Below, piece after piece: positions 47,951 through 56,411 of a stretch of 64,000 nt of DNA. The stretch is from Lewinellaceae bacterium (GTDB lineage: Bacteria > Bacteroidota > Bacteroidia > Chitinophagales > Saprospiraceae). Both the position numbers and the translations under genes were made by a program. Each line of letters starts with the position of its first letter. Position 1 is the first letter of the stretch. Under the pieces are notes generated by a model. The model was not told where the DNA came from. It was given only the letters and a program-made list of their open reading frames with translations, and ran no database searches. The stretch spans positions 62,001 to 126,000 of the forward strand of contig JACJYB010000011.1 in assembly GCA_020636355.1 (NCBI GenBank), read 5' to 3'.

Positions 47951-48421
47951 TTAATCACAATTAAATGGTGGACAGATCTGGGATTTATCAAGAGCCTGCC
48001 CATCCCCATCGCCTGCAGTCGCAGTCAACGCGCGGGCTCCGCCGGTTAAATTAAAGAAATCCGGCTTTTCGAAAGAGGAAGATTCCGGAATAAAAGCGCG
48101 ATGGCCGATATGATTCGGATCCGTTGAAACAACCGGTGTGGTTGGTAATATGATCAAGGTCTGGTAACCATCTAATTTCAAGCTCCCCGCTTGTTTATTA
48201 CCAGGATGTGCTGCATGAAAGTATTTAAATCCGCTTAATGGAATATTTAATACCCGGCATTTCTCTTTAACATAAATGAAATAATCTGCAAGGTCCTCAA
48301 TGGGATACCAACCCGTGATGGCATCCTTTTTCGGGTCGTTACCCAGCCTGGTCCTGATGTATTCCAGGATCATGGCTTTCGCTTCCTGGATAGGTCTGAC
48401 TCTTTTTAATGGCTTACTCAT
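47951..48421 (-). CDS. Uncharacterised soluble protein at the head of the two-component operon
   Basis: A 156-residue protein without signal peptide or membrane helix. The first ~95 residues look folded (AKAMILEYIRTRLG, WYPIEDLADYFIYVKEK, RVLNIPLSGFKYFHAAHPGN); the last ~45 contain a glycine/alanine-rich stretch and end in two cysteines (ICPPFNC). I do not recognise it. It lies 9 bp upstream of the membrane protein gene and so is probably the first cistron of the four-gene unit. Confidence 0.65.
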   Translation of the reverse strand: MSKPLKRVRPIQEAKAMILEYIRTRLGNDPKKDAITGWYPIEDLADYFIYVKEKCRVLNIPLSGFKYFHAAHPGNKQAGSLKLDGYQTLIILPTTPVVSTDPNHIGHRAFIPESSSFEKPDFFNLTGGARALTATAGDGDGQALDKSQICPPFNCD

Positions 48422-48690
48422 GGTTTGATTCTTTTTGGTTCGACAATATATAAGCTTAAGTTACGGAACCCCGGAGAGGAATGGCCTGCTTATCACTCAG
48501 CTATTGTACCCAGCCCACGCACTCAAAATACAAAACACTGAATATCAACAATTTAAAATAGACTTACGATGAAAAATGGGGATATTTCCAATTGAAAAGG
48601 GGAAAAAACCCCCAATCCCACAGCGATCTATCCAGGGATACATAAGCGGGAAAAACTTCCCCGGGCCTTTCTCTACTTCAATTTCAAAAA
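48422..48690. other. Intergenic region before the tRNA-tail array
   Basis: No gene seen. It has poly-G/poly-C hairpin-like stretches near 48590-48640 and presumably holds the promoter of the four-gene minus-strand operon; no exact TAnnTTTG box is visible. Confidence 0.4.
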
Positions 48691-49346
48691 CAAAAAGGAG
48701 TCACTTCGCAGCAACTCCTTTCTTTTTGTAGCCCATAGGGGAATCCCTTCTTTTCCTCAGGGTATACTTCGATCCTCCAACGCATACGCGTCGGGACTGC
48801 TACCGCAGCCTCCCTCTGGGCTACCTGCTTGCTTTCAGCGCAAAACAAAAAAGGAGTCACTTCGTAGCAACTCCTTTCTTTTTGTAGCCCATAGGGGAAT
48901 CCCTTCTTTTCCTCAGGATTACTTCGATCCTCCAACGCATACGCGTCGGGACTGCTACCGCAGCCTCCCTCTGGGCTACCTGCTTGCTTTCAGCGCAAAA
49001 TAAAAAAGGAGTCACTTCACAGTAACTCCTTTTCTCTTGTAGCCCATAGGGGAATCCCTTCTTTTCCTCAGGGTATACTTCGATCCTCCAACGCATACGC
49101 GTCGGGACTGCTACCGCAGTCTCCCTCTGGGCTACCTGCTTGCTTTCAGCACAAAATAGAAAAGGAGTCACTTCACAGCAACTCCTTTTCTATTGTAGCC
49201 CATAGGGGAATCCCTTCTTTTCCTCAGGGTATACTTCGATCCTCCAACGCATACGCGTCGGGACTGCTAACGCAGTCTCCCGCTGGGCTACCTGCATGCT
49301 TTCAGCGCAAAATAAAAAAGGAGTCACTTCACAGCAACTCCTTTTC
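48691..49346 (-). repeat. Tandem array of ~156-bp units derived from the tRNA-Glu 3' end
   Basis: Read on the minus strand, downstream of tRNA-Glu. Copies of the tRNA tail (plus-strand GTAGCCCATAGGGGAATC) begin at 48728, 48884, 49039 and 49195, and the real tRNA's at 49351, giving a period of 155-156 bp. Each unit contains a ~97-bp element bounded by GTAGCCCA and TGGGCTAC (e.g. 49195-49202 and 49284-49291) enclosing two perfect tetraloop hairpins (49247-49258 and 49262-49277), then a terminator-like hairpin (e.g. 49314-49345). Copies differ at few positions, and the stem base changes keep pairing. Short frames across the array are artefacts. Confidence 0.9.
49314..49345 (-). terminator. Terminator hairpin immediately downstream of tRNA-Glu
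   Basis: On the minus strand AAAAGGAGT and ACTCCTTTT pair around a 12-base loop and run into six T's. The same hairpin recurs once per unit in the array, five copies in total. Confidence 0.8.
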
Positions 49347-49351
49347 TATTG

Positions 49352-49423
49352 TAGCCCATAGGGGAATCGAACCCCTCTTTCCAGAATGAAAATCTGGCGT
49401 CCTAACCGATAGACGAATGGGCC
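49352..49423 (-). tRNA. tRNA-Glu (anticodon UUC)
   Basis: A 72-nt gene without encoded CCA. The acceptor stem GGCCCAT pairs with ATGGGCT (first pair G-U), the D-arm is GTCTATCGGTTAGGAC, the anticodon stem CCAGA/TCTGG encloses loop TTTTCAT with anticodon TTC, and the T-arm is AGGGGTTCGATTCCCCT. All arms pair, so it should be functional. It is followed by a terminator and the tail array. Confidence 0.95.
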
Positions 49424-49466
49424 TTATCAAGGCAAATCTTCCACCTCCTTCCGGTGAAAGCGGAGG

Positions 49467-49474
49467 CAAATATA
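49467..49474 (-). promoter_or_regulatory. TAnnTTTG promoter box of tRNA-Glu
   Basis: The minus strand reads TATATTTG, an exact -7 match, 43 bp before the mature tRNA 5' end, leaving a short leader. Confidence 0.6.
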
Positions 49475-49523
49475 GAATGTTTTCTCAAAAGAGTAAACAG
49501 GACTCCTAAAAAAATGTATTGCA

Positions 49524-51938
49524 TCAACGCTGGATCAGCAGCTTTCTGGCTTGCGACGAAAATCCGGGTCCAAGTAAAACCCCAAAATAAACGCCTCCTG
49601 GAACGGTTGTGGGAATGAATACCTCGTCGTGATCAGAAACCTGACGCTCAAGTAGGATCTGGCCTTGCATATTCATCAACTGAAAGACTACCGGACCCTC
49701 AGCATGCCTGAGCTGGTATTGGATAACCACCTTATCACGGACCGGATTTGGATAAGCCTGCCAATCAAGCGTTGCCAGCCAGGTCTCCGGGACGGAAGTC
49801 GCCACCCTGGCCTGATCGACCATGAAGTCATCAACGCCTGCTTCAACCAGATTACCCAACCCCTGACCAGCCAGGTCACTTGCCATCACAACGCATCGAT
49901 AATTTCCGGCTGGAAAGTCTTCCAAATCGTACCGGTATGAACGCCATCCTTCCCATGGATCCACATACTCCGCCAGGGATAATAATTCACCATCCTGATT
50001 CTCCAGATATACCTTCAAGGTATCATTACCCGGAGTCCCGGAAGCTACCTGATACCAAAGACTCATAAACATGGCGGGTGACCGCCCTGCTTCCAGCGCA
50101 AATGCCGGCGAGCGCAGCAAAGTTGAGCCCTCATCCAGGTCAAAAGCGCCTGCCGGGCCTACCCCATTGCCCGTGACATAACATGTGTGACCCGGGTCAT
50201 CACTATCGGATGACGGATTAAGTTCCTTTCCGCCATAAAGCGTTCCAATAGGTACTTCCCGCACCCAGCCACCCCGCGAAGCTGTGGAGGTCACCTCCCA
50301 GCCCAAATCCAGTGAATAATCATCCGCAATACCCTGGTCCAACACGATTACCCATGGTTCATTTACGGTTGAAAGCTCAAGCTCAATGTGTTTGGTGACA
50401 AAACCCCACTTTCCGGCGGCAATTTCATAATGACCTACCGGTAACGTCACCTCCGTCAACCCCGCTTCACCGGACTCTATGGTTTTAATCAGTGCCCTGT
50501 CCTGATAGGAAATCACTGCCCCGGAAATACCTTCCATTGTTTTTGCATCAATGACCTGAATCCTGGAAGTCGTCTGTTGCTTCGGAATAAGGGGTATATT
50601 AGCCAGTAAGGTTGTGCCTGGATCTGCGATTAACTTTCGCGCTTCAACTTCATATCCCGGCAGGTAATATTCCACCCTGAGGGTGTCTCCCTCCGGGGAA
50701 CCCAATCGGTATTTACCGGAGGCATCCGAGTGTTGCGGATCCAGCCTATCGCCTTCAACCGTTATCTGGACGCCATTGAGAAAGGCTCCGGTCTCCGCAT
50801 CCGTAATATGGCCCTCGATGTAATAGGCCTGGTGATAGTCGGGTTTCAAAATGTACAATCCGGTTTCAATATCCGATACCAATATTAAGCCGGAAGGCAA
50901 CCAGGGGTATGCGCCCCAATCGCCATGATACCCGCCATCATCACCTGGGTAAGTATCGTAACTGCCAACCTCAACCAGCAGATCAGGACGATGAGCATCA
51001 ATTATCTTCAGTCCGTCGGTATAGAAGGAAACGATAAGATAACCGTCTTTATAATGGACATTGTGGGGAATCACCTGCTTGGTTCTTGCTCCAGGCGGAC
51101 GGTATTGGTCTAGGAATCGAATGTCATTGACATCGGTAACATCGTAGGCATCTACATAAGCTTCAGCACGCTCATCCGTGGTAAATAAATAATGCCCGTC
51201 GTCACTGAGCCAGGCATTGTGTGTAAACTTGGAGCTGGTTGGCTGGGTTGCAATGAGCCGGGGATTCATTTTGTCTTTAAGATCCCACACTGAAAAAAAT
51301 CCGGAGAAGATGTCCGAACTGTAGGCCGTGTCCTTCCGAACTATGATGTCATGCGAGATGGAGGTATTGAAGACATTAACAAAAGCAGCCGTTCCCGGAT
51401 TCGTAACGATATCCAAAATGAGGTTGCCCCGGTAAACATTCGCACAATCAGCGAGGTAGAGCACCCCATATTCATCGATGTACAGATTATGACAATGATC
51501 CAACGTACCTTCTCTTACGATCAGTCCCTGGTCATCCTTGATTTGAATGTTTTCATTCCAAAAGGTCCAGGTGATGGAAGAGGGAGCCGCAGACATATCG
51601 ATGATCAACAAGCCATCTTTGCCCTGGTCCGCAATACCATACACGTAACTGCCATAGCTTTTAAAATCCCTCCAAATGGAATTAGCTCCGGGAATGAATT
51701 GTAATTCCTCCGGATTAGCCGGATCGCTGAGATCGTAAATAAGTGTCCCTCCCGTGGCGCCAATAATGGCGTATTCCCGGCCGTCCTGACCGACAAAGCC
51801 CCAAATATCACTGAATTCGGAACCAGGATATTGAACCTGTCCGATCAGCTTGACATTAAAGTTTGCCTGGGCGGACAGGCAGTTCAGGGACATCCATCCC
51901 AACCCAATAAGGAGGCTTAAAGTTAATCTGAGACGCAT
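49524..51938 (-). CDS. Choice-of-anchor B family protein with T9SS type A sorting domain
   Basis: An 804-residue secreted protein with signal peptide (ending CLSAQ). Residues ~24-380 form an LVIVD-type propeller (DIWGFVGQDGREYAIIGAT, HCHNLYIDE, THNAWLSDDGHYLFTTDE) that defines the choice-of-anchor B family. Two carboxypeptidase-regulatory-like domains follow (IEGHITDAETGAFLNGV; IQVIDAKTMEGISGAV), then a jelly-roll (~540-715), and the T9SS type A sorting domain (~725-804, AYPNPVRDKVVIQYQL). It is exported to the surface; ligand unknown. Single gene downstream of nothing co-oriented nearby. Confidence 0.9.
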   Translation of the reverse strand: MRLRLTLSLLIGLGWMSLNCLSAQANFNVKLIGQVQYPGSEFSDIWGFVGQDGREYAIIGATGGTLIYDLSDPANPEELQFIPGANSIWRDFKSYGSYVYGIADQGKDGLLIIDMSAAPSSITWTFWNENIQIKDDQGLIVREGTLDHCHNLYIDEYGVLYLADCANVYRGNLILDIVTNPGTAAFVNVFNTSISHDIIVRKDTAYSSDIFSGFFSVWDLKDKMNPRLIATQPTSSKFTHNAWLSDDGHYLFTTDERAEAYVDAYDVTDVNDIRFLDQYRPPGARTKQVIPHNVHYKDGYLIVSFYTDGLKIIDAHRPDLLVEVGSYDTYPGDDGGYHGDWGAYPWLPSGLILVSDIETGLYILKPDYHQAYYIEGHITDAETGAFLNGVQITVEGDRLDPQHSDASGKYRLGSPEGDTLRVEYYLPGYEVEARKLIADPGTTLLANIPLIPKQQTTSRIQVIDAKTMEGISGAVISYQDRALIKTIESGEAGLTEVTLPVGHYEIAAGKWGFVTKHIELELSTVNEPWVIVLDQGIADDYSLDLGWEVTSTASRGGWVREVPIGTLYGGKELNPSSDSDDPGHTCYVTGNGVGPAGAFDLDEGSTLLRSPAFALEAGRSPAMFMSLWYQVASGTPGNDTLKVYLENQDGELLSLAEYVDPWEGWRSYRYDLEDFPAGNYRCVVMASDLAGQGLGNLVEAGVDDFMVDQARVATSVPETWLATLDWQAYPNPVRDKVVIQYQLRHAEGPVVFQLMNMQGQILLERQVSDHDEVFIPTTVPGGVYFGVLLGPGFSSQARKLLIQR

Positions 51939-51991
51939 ACAGTCATTTAATAACGGTTCAACCTGGCATTTTATGTATGAGCAGCTAACGT

Positions 51992-52426
51992 TTACCGGTT
52001 TTTAAGCGCCATGGTTGTAATTCGGCTGGTACAAATCAGGTTTTCCAGCTCATCGAAAATCTCGATCTTCCATACCTGAATGGTGCTTCCCTGACGTATG
52101 GGCGATGCAACACCGGTTACCAAACCTTTGGTTACCGCTTTCAGATGGTTGGCGTTAATTTCCAACCCCAAAATCAGGCGTTCAGAACCCTGAGGATGGG
52201 CCAGCCAGGCACCCACGCTTCCCAATGATTCTGCCAGGGCAACCGACGCGCCTCCATGCAGGAACCCCATAGGTTGCATGGTGCGGTGGTCAACGGGCAT
52301 GGTTGCCTTCAGGTAATCCGGACCAATTTCAATGAACTGCATACCGAGTTGTTCACCCATGGAGTTTTTAAAAAAACTGTTGAGTTCATCCAGGGTTAAT
52401 TCATGATTCCAAATGTATTTTTTCAT
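51992..52426 (-). CDS. PaaI-family hotdog thioesterase
   Basis: A 144-residue hotdog-fold protein. MGFLHGGASVALAES carries the HGG signature and the acidic helix of PaaI/ComA-type acyl-CoA thioesterases; GLEINANHLKAVTKGLVTG matches the central strand. The acyl substrate (phenylacetyl-CoA, menaquinone precursor or other) cannot be fixed. Its start overlaps the miaA stop by 26 bp, so it is co-transcribed with it. Confidence 0.9.
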   Translation of the reverse strand: MKKYIWNHELTLDELNSFFKNSMGEQLGMQFIEIGPDYLKATMPVDHRTMQPMGFLHGGASVALAESLGSVGAWLAHPQGSERLILGLEINANHLKAVTKGLVTGVASPIRQGSTIQVWKIEIFDELENLICTSRITTMALKNR

Positions 52427-53333
52427 GTGCTTGGATTGTATGCGTCAGATAAGCCATTATTTCCTGAATTGCATCCGGGGAAAATGTTGGCGCTATAAAA
52501 TATTTCTTAAACCAGGTCTCCTGTCTTTTTGCATATTGGCGGGTATGCACCTTAATCCATTCGACCGCTTCCGGTAATGTACAATTCCCATCGAGGTAAT
52601 CAAATAGTTCCTGATAGCCTACCGTCTCCAATGCCTGTAGCCCCTTGAACGGTAGTAATTGGGTTACTTCATTCAACAATCCCTCCTCCATCATCCGATC
52701 CACCCGTTTATGGATGCGTTCATGCAACTCCTGGCGGTCCAGATGCAACCGGACCGGAATTGTGACAAAAGGCCTTTCCGCCGGTCCTCCTTTCCATAAT
52801 ACCGAGATAGGCTGGCCGGTTTGACGCATTACGGAGAGTGCGCGCAAGACACGGCGTGGATTCTTTACATCCATAGACCCGGCAGCTGCGGGATCTCTCC
52901 GCATCAACTCTTCCTGCAAAGGTCCAAGACCTTTTTCCAGGAGTGCCTCCTGCAAAGCCTCCATGATAGCCGGATCGTTTGGAGGTAGCGGATCCAAACC
53001 TTCCATTACTGCACGCAGATACAGCCCGGTGCCACCAGTCAGAACAACCACTTTGTGTTGCTCGTATAGTTGGGTCAGGATTCCCAACACCTCCGATTCG
53101 TATTGCGCAGCATCATAGGGCTGCCCGATGGAGACGGAACCTATCATAAAATGAGGGGCGGTAGCCAACTCTTCGGAAGATGGCCTGGCGACGCCGATCG
53201 ACATTTCCCGGTAAATCTGGCGGCTGTCTGCAGACACGATAGCCGTCCGAAACTCCCTGGCCACCTGTAAGGCCAGGTGGGTCTTGCCCACTGCTGTGCA
53301 CCCGGCGATGACGATCAGATAGCGATGATTCAC
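52401..53333 (-). CDS. miaA: tRNA dimethylallyltransferase
   Basis: A 310-residue enzyme that prenylates A37 of tRNAs reading codons beginning with U. The P-loop GCTAVGKT (residues 10-17), VSADSRQIYREMSIG and the TGGTGLYLRAVMEGL block are diagnostic. The start is GTG 53333 (VNHRYLIVIAG); an ATG at 53360 lies beyond the promoter box at 53339-53346 and is less likely. It overlaps the thioesterase gene and is divergent from the acyltransferase. Confidence 0.95.
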   Translation of the reverse strand: MNHRYLIVIAGCTAVGKTHLALQVAREFRTAIVSADSRQIYREMSIGVARPSSEELATAPHFMIGSVSIGQPYDAAQYESEVLGILTQLYEQHKVVVLTGGTGLYLRAVMEGLDPLPPNDPAIMEALQEALLEKGLGPLQEELMRRDPAAAGSMDVKNPRRVLRALSVMRQTGQPISVLWKGGPAERPFVTIPVRLHLDRQELHERIHKRVDRMMEEGLLNEVTQLLPFKGLQALETVGYQELFDYLDGNCTLPEAVEWIKVHTRQYAKRQETWFKKYFIAPTFSPDAIQEIMAYLTHTIQAHEKIHLES

Positions 53334-53338
53334 AAAAG

Positions 53339-53346
53339 CAAAAGTA
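53339..53346 (-). promoter_or_regulatory. TAnnTTTG promoter box of miaA
   Basis: The minus strand reads TACTTTTG, with TTG 22 bp further upstream, a good -33/-7 pair. Transcription would begin within a few bases of the GTG start at 53333, giving a very short or leaderless mRNA. Confidence 0.6.
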
Positions 53347-53387
53347 CAGATTCCGGACAATAGGCGTCCAAGATAGCAAGGAATCCC

Positions 53388-53395
53388 TACCTTTG
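53388..53395 (+). promoter_or_regulatory. TAnnTTTG promoter box of acyltransferase gene
   Basis: TACCTTTG matches exactly, 22 bp before ATG 53418, and is divergent from the miaA promoter only 42 bp away. Confidence 0.65.
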
Positions 53396-53417
53396 CCCTA
53401 CCGTTCAGAGCAGGGTT

Positions 53418-54632
53418 ATGTTGTATTTTATTCTCAGACCTTTCGCCCGCTTGGGTTTCCGTCTGTATTTCAGAAAGATTTATTTACATATGAAAGCGCC
53501 GATTCCGGCGGATGGACCGGTCATGCTGGCTGTCAATCATCCCAGCTCTTTCATGGAAGCCTGCGTACTGGCATGCTTCCTGCCAAGATCTCTGTATTTT
53601 CTGGTACGCGGTGATGTTTTTGTGAATCCACTTGTCAATTTCCTCTTGAATTCTACCCATCAGATTCCAATCTACCGGTTCAGAGACGGATTCAGCAGCT
53701 TGCGTAACAACCATGCAACCTTTGCCCAGGTCTACCGCTGGCTCGGTGAAGGAAAAGCGGTAACCGTATTTGCGGAAGGTACGACCAGACTTGAGAAGAA
53801 ATTGCGCCCCATCCAGAAGGGCCTGGCCCGGATGGTGTTCGGGGCTATGGAAGTAGAACACATCGAAGATATCCCCATCGTCCCTATTGGCGTAAATTTC
53901 GTGGAAGCTGGCCGCTGGCGGTCCGAGGTAATGATAGAAGTAGGTGAAGCTATTTCTGCGAGATCCTTCCTGGAAGAAAATGACACGGAGAACAAACGGG
54001 GAGTTCGTAAGCTAACTCAGGCAGTGGAGGAATCGATGCAGCCATTGGTGTTGCATGTGAATAAAGATGAAGACGAGCCCCTGTTCAACCAACTCTGTCA
54101 GTTGGACCGCCCGCAGGAATTTTGGCGTTTGTTACCTAATGTCAGTACCAATGATGAAATCTATCAAAAGGAACGCCAATGGACCAACCGGGTAAATAAT
54201 CTGGATGAAGACACCAAGCTTCAGCTGAATCAGGTCCTCAGTGATCTTAACAATCCACCGAAAAAACCCAAGCGATCCATCTGGTTTTGGATCACCTGGC
54301 CCGGAAGTATGATTCATCGAATCCCGCTGGCAGTAGCATACCGGATTACCCGCTCCAAAGCAAAACCTGGGCCGTTCTATGCTCCGGTGTTATGGGGATC
54401 AGGAACCTTTATATCCCTGCTCTTCTGGATCATTCTGGCTCCGTTTGGTTTTTGGGCCTTCGGTTGGTGGTTTATTCCGATTTTTTTAATCCTCGCTATG
54501 CTGGGTGTATTCCACGTCTGGGCCATCGACGGCGATCGCATAAGCAATGAGAAAAAGCGTCTAGACCGATTTTCTGCCCTGGCGGAACCCCAATTAAATC
54601 CACCGGCTCCATCGAATATGACAAAACCCTGA
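53418..54632 (+). CDS. Lysophospholipid/1-acylglycerol-3-phosphate acyltransferase
   Basis: A 404-residue membrane enzyme of the PlsC superfamily. Motif I reads NHPSSFMEA (histidine followed by Glu at +6 instead of the usual Asp), motif II is PIYRFRDGF-like, motif III is FAEGTTRLEKKLRPIQKG, and motif IV IVPIGVNF. Two C-terminal hydrophobic segments (~330-370) add a membrane anchor. It acylates a lysophospholipid at the inner membrane; the exact acceptor is open. Confidence 0.85.
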   Translation: MLYFILRPFARLGFRLYFRKIYLHMKAPIPADGPVMLAVNHPSSFMEACVLACFLPRSLYFLVRGDVFVNPLVNFLLNSTHQIPIYRFRDGFSSLRNNHATFAQVYRWLGEGKAVTVFAEGTTRLEKKLRPIQKGLARMVFGAMEVEHIEDIPIVPIGVNFVEAGRWRSEVMIEVGEAISARSFLEENDTENKRGVRKLTQAVEESMQPLVLHVNKDEDEPLFNQLCQLDRPQEFWRLLPNVSTNDEIYQKERQWTNRVNNLDEDTKLQLNQVLSDLNNPPKKPKRSIWFWITWPGSMIHRIPLAVAYRITRSKAKPGPFYAPVLWGSGTFISLLFWIILAPFGFWAFGWWFIPIFLILAMLGVFHVWAIDGDRISNEKKRLDRFSALAEPQLNPPAPSNMTKP

Positions 54633-54666
54633 CATGAATAGTTAGCAGGATTAGATCATGGGCCCA

Positions 54667-54674
54667 TAGTTTTG
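54667..54674 (+). promoter_or_regulatory. TAnnTTTG promoter box of seven-helix protein
   Basis: TAGTTTTG matches exactly, 16 bp before the ATG at 54691, implying a short leader. Confidence 0.6.
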
Positions 54675-54690
54675 TCAGCTAAAAGAGACC

Positions 54691-55398
54691 ATGCACTGGG
54701 TTCATTATATTCCAATCGGAACGACTATCCTGGCCGCCTATTTTTTTCTCGAGATTTACCGCCATTACCGGACGAAATCCTCAGCGAAATATCTGCTTTG
54801 GTGGATGCTAGGGGTTTTAACGTACGGTATGGGGACCTTAGCGGAATCGATTAATACAGTTTTTGGTGTGATGTCCTGGAACGTGACGTATTGGTACATC
54901 GTGGGCGCGCTGCTGGGTGGTTTCCCTCTTGCTCAAGGCACTGTCTATCTTTTGTTTAAGCCGCGTGTAGCGCAGGTTCTGACTATTATTTTTGTAAGTC
55001 TGATCATTTTCGCCAGCATCTGCGTCATCCTCAGTCCGGTGGATACCTCCATGTTAGCCGATGGAAGATTGAGTGGCAAAGCCTTGACCTGGCAGTGGGT
55101 TCGTTATTTCTCTCCTTTTATCAATTTGTACTCCTTCATATTCTTATTCGGAGGTGCTATTTACTCCGCCATCAAATATTACCGGGATGCGCGCAATGAC
55201 GTGCGATTTCTGGGCAATGTATTCATCGCCATCGGCGCTTTACTGCCAGGCATTGGCGGTTCATTCACCCGCATGGGGTATGTGGAAGTATTGTATGTCA
55301 CCGAATTACTGGGTTTATTAAGCATCTATTATGGGTACCGGATAATCAAGAATGACCGGTCGACATCCATCCATCAGGTGCAGGCAGCGACCAGTTAA
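54691..55398 (+). CDS. Uncharacterised seven-helix membrane protein
   Basis: A 235-residue protein with about seven hydrophobic segments (starting at residues ~4, 34, 61, 91, 127, 162 and 190). HWVHYIPIGTTILAAYFFLE opens the first. I do not recognise a family. It lies between the acyltransferase and convergent proC, 28 bp from its stop, and has its own promoter box. Confidence 0.75.
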   Translation: MHWVHYIPIGTTILAAYFFLEIYRHYRTKSSAKYLLWWMLGVLTYGMGTLAESINTVFGVMSWNVTYWYIVGALLGGFPLAQGTVYLLFKPRVAQVLTIIFVSLIIFASICVILSPVDTSMLADGRLSGKALTWQWVRYFSPFINLYSFIFLFGGAIYSAIKYYRDARNDVRFLGNVFIAIGALLPGIGGSFTRMGYVEVLYVTELLGLLSIYYGYRIIKNDRSTSIHQVQAATS

Positions 55399-55426
55399 AC
55401 TCCGGATTTCCCTGTTAGGATAACCT

Positions 55427-56233
55427 TCAGGAGGACTTCCCTAATGCTTCAGCGCGCAGACGCGCTTCCTCCAATCCAATGCCGATGTGCTGATTGACTG
55501 TATGGCCGGTAAAAGAAGCCAGCGCAGCCTCGGTTGTCCCCCCGCGAGATGCCACTTTCTGGATCCATTCGAAGCAACTGAAATCGCTTTTCATATACAA
55601 TTCGATGGCTCCCAGAAACGTCTGACTGACGAGTAATTCCGATTCGGAAACAGAAAAGCCCATGGAAGCGGCGCTTTCCATCATGGACTGCATAAAATAA
55701 AATACATAAGCCGGACCGGAACCGGAGATCGCAGTTGCCGCGTCGATCATCGATTCATTTTCCACATAAATGGATTTACCGGTAGTATTCAGTAAATTCT
55801 GTACGGTGACCAGCTCAATGCGGGTGATGGCAGGAGCAGAAGTAAATACCGTCATACCCATCCCGATTTGAGCCGGCAAATTGGGCATGGCACGGATGAT
55901 CTTGTGAACCCCCAATGCCTCGGCGATATTGGCGATAGGAATCCCTGCCATAATGCTTAACACCACTTGTTCGGAATCCAGATGCGCTTTTAATTGAGCA
56001 AAAAGTTCACCGGTATCCTGGGGTTTTACTGCAAGGATGATCAGATCGGCAAAGGGTAGGCAGGTATCCGGTTCAAGATGGATGTTTCCCACCTTCATGG
56101 AGGCCAATTCAGTTCTTTTACGCTCCGATTTCTCCAGGATCATAAGGTCCTCCTCGCTGCACAAATGACTTCTGAGGAAGGCCCGTGCATAGGTTAATCC
56201 CATATTTCCTCCCCCTACGATCAGAATTTTCAT
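55427..56233 (-). CDS. proC: Pyrroline-5-carboxylate reductase
   Basis: A 268-residue NAD(P)H enzyme for the last step of proline synthesis. The Rossmann loop is IVGGGNMGL; VILAVKPQD-like (LIILAVKPQD), IRAMPNLPAQIGMGMTVF and the signature SGSGPAYVFYFMQSM with SRGGTTEAAL near the end are all present. The length is typical. Single gene, divergent from the isoaspartyl peptidase. Confidence 0.95.
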   Translation of the reverse strand: MKILIVGGGNMGLTYARAFLRSHLCSEEDLMILEKSERKRTELASMKVGNIHLEPDTCLPFADLIILAVKPQDTGELFAQLKAHLDSEQVVLSIMAGIPIANIAEALGVHKIIRAMPNLPAQIGMGMTVFTSAPAITRIELVTVQNLLNTTGKSIYVENESMIDAATAISGSGPAYVFYFMQSMMESAASMGFSVSESELLVSQTFLGAIELYMKSDFSCFEWIQKVASRGGTTEAALASFTGHTVNQHIGIGLEEARLRAEALGKSS

Positions 56234-56380
56234 AGTACGTTATCCTCTAATTTTCCAGTTCAATGAATTACCGGTGAAGATACGGCAATCCATAGAATCA
56301 ATGCGATTTGTCCCGGTTAATGCACGAAGCTGCCCTTTCTGGAAATTAGGCAAGTACTTATCCTGCCAAGTACCCCAACC

Positions 56381-56388
56381 TAATTTTG
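56381..56388 (+). promoter_or_regulatory. TAnnTTTG promoter box of isoaspartyl peptidase gene
   Basis: TAATTTTG matches exactly, 23 bp before ATG 56412. It shows that the in-frame start at 56274 is too long. Confidence 0.6.
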
Positions 56389-56411
56389 TACATTTAGCCA
56401 AAACGAATGGT

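Noticed and set aside
48684..49171. Two overlapping minus-strand ORFs of ~83 and ~104 codons
   Set aside because: They lie entirely inside the tRNA-tail repeat array and repeat the same peptide each period; their coding potential follows from the repeat, not selection.
48691..49346. CRISPR-like array
   Set aside because: Period of 156 bp with nearly identical sequence throughout, no variable spacers, no cas genes.
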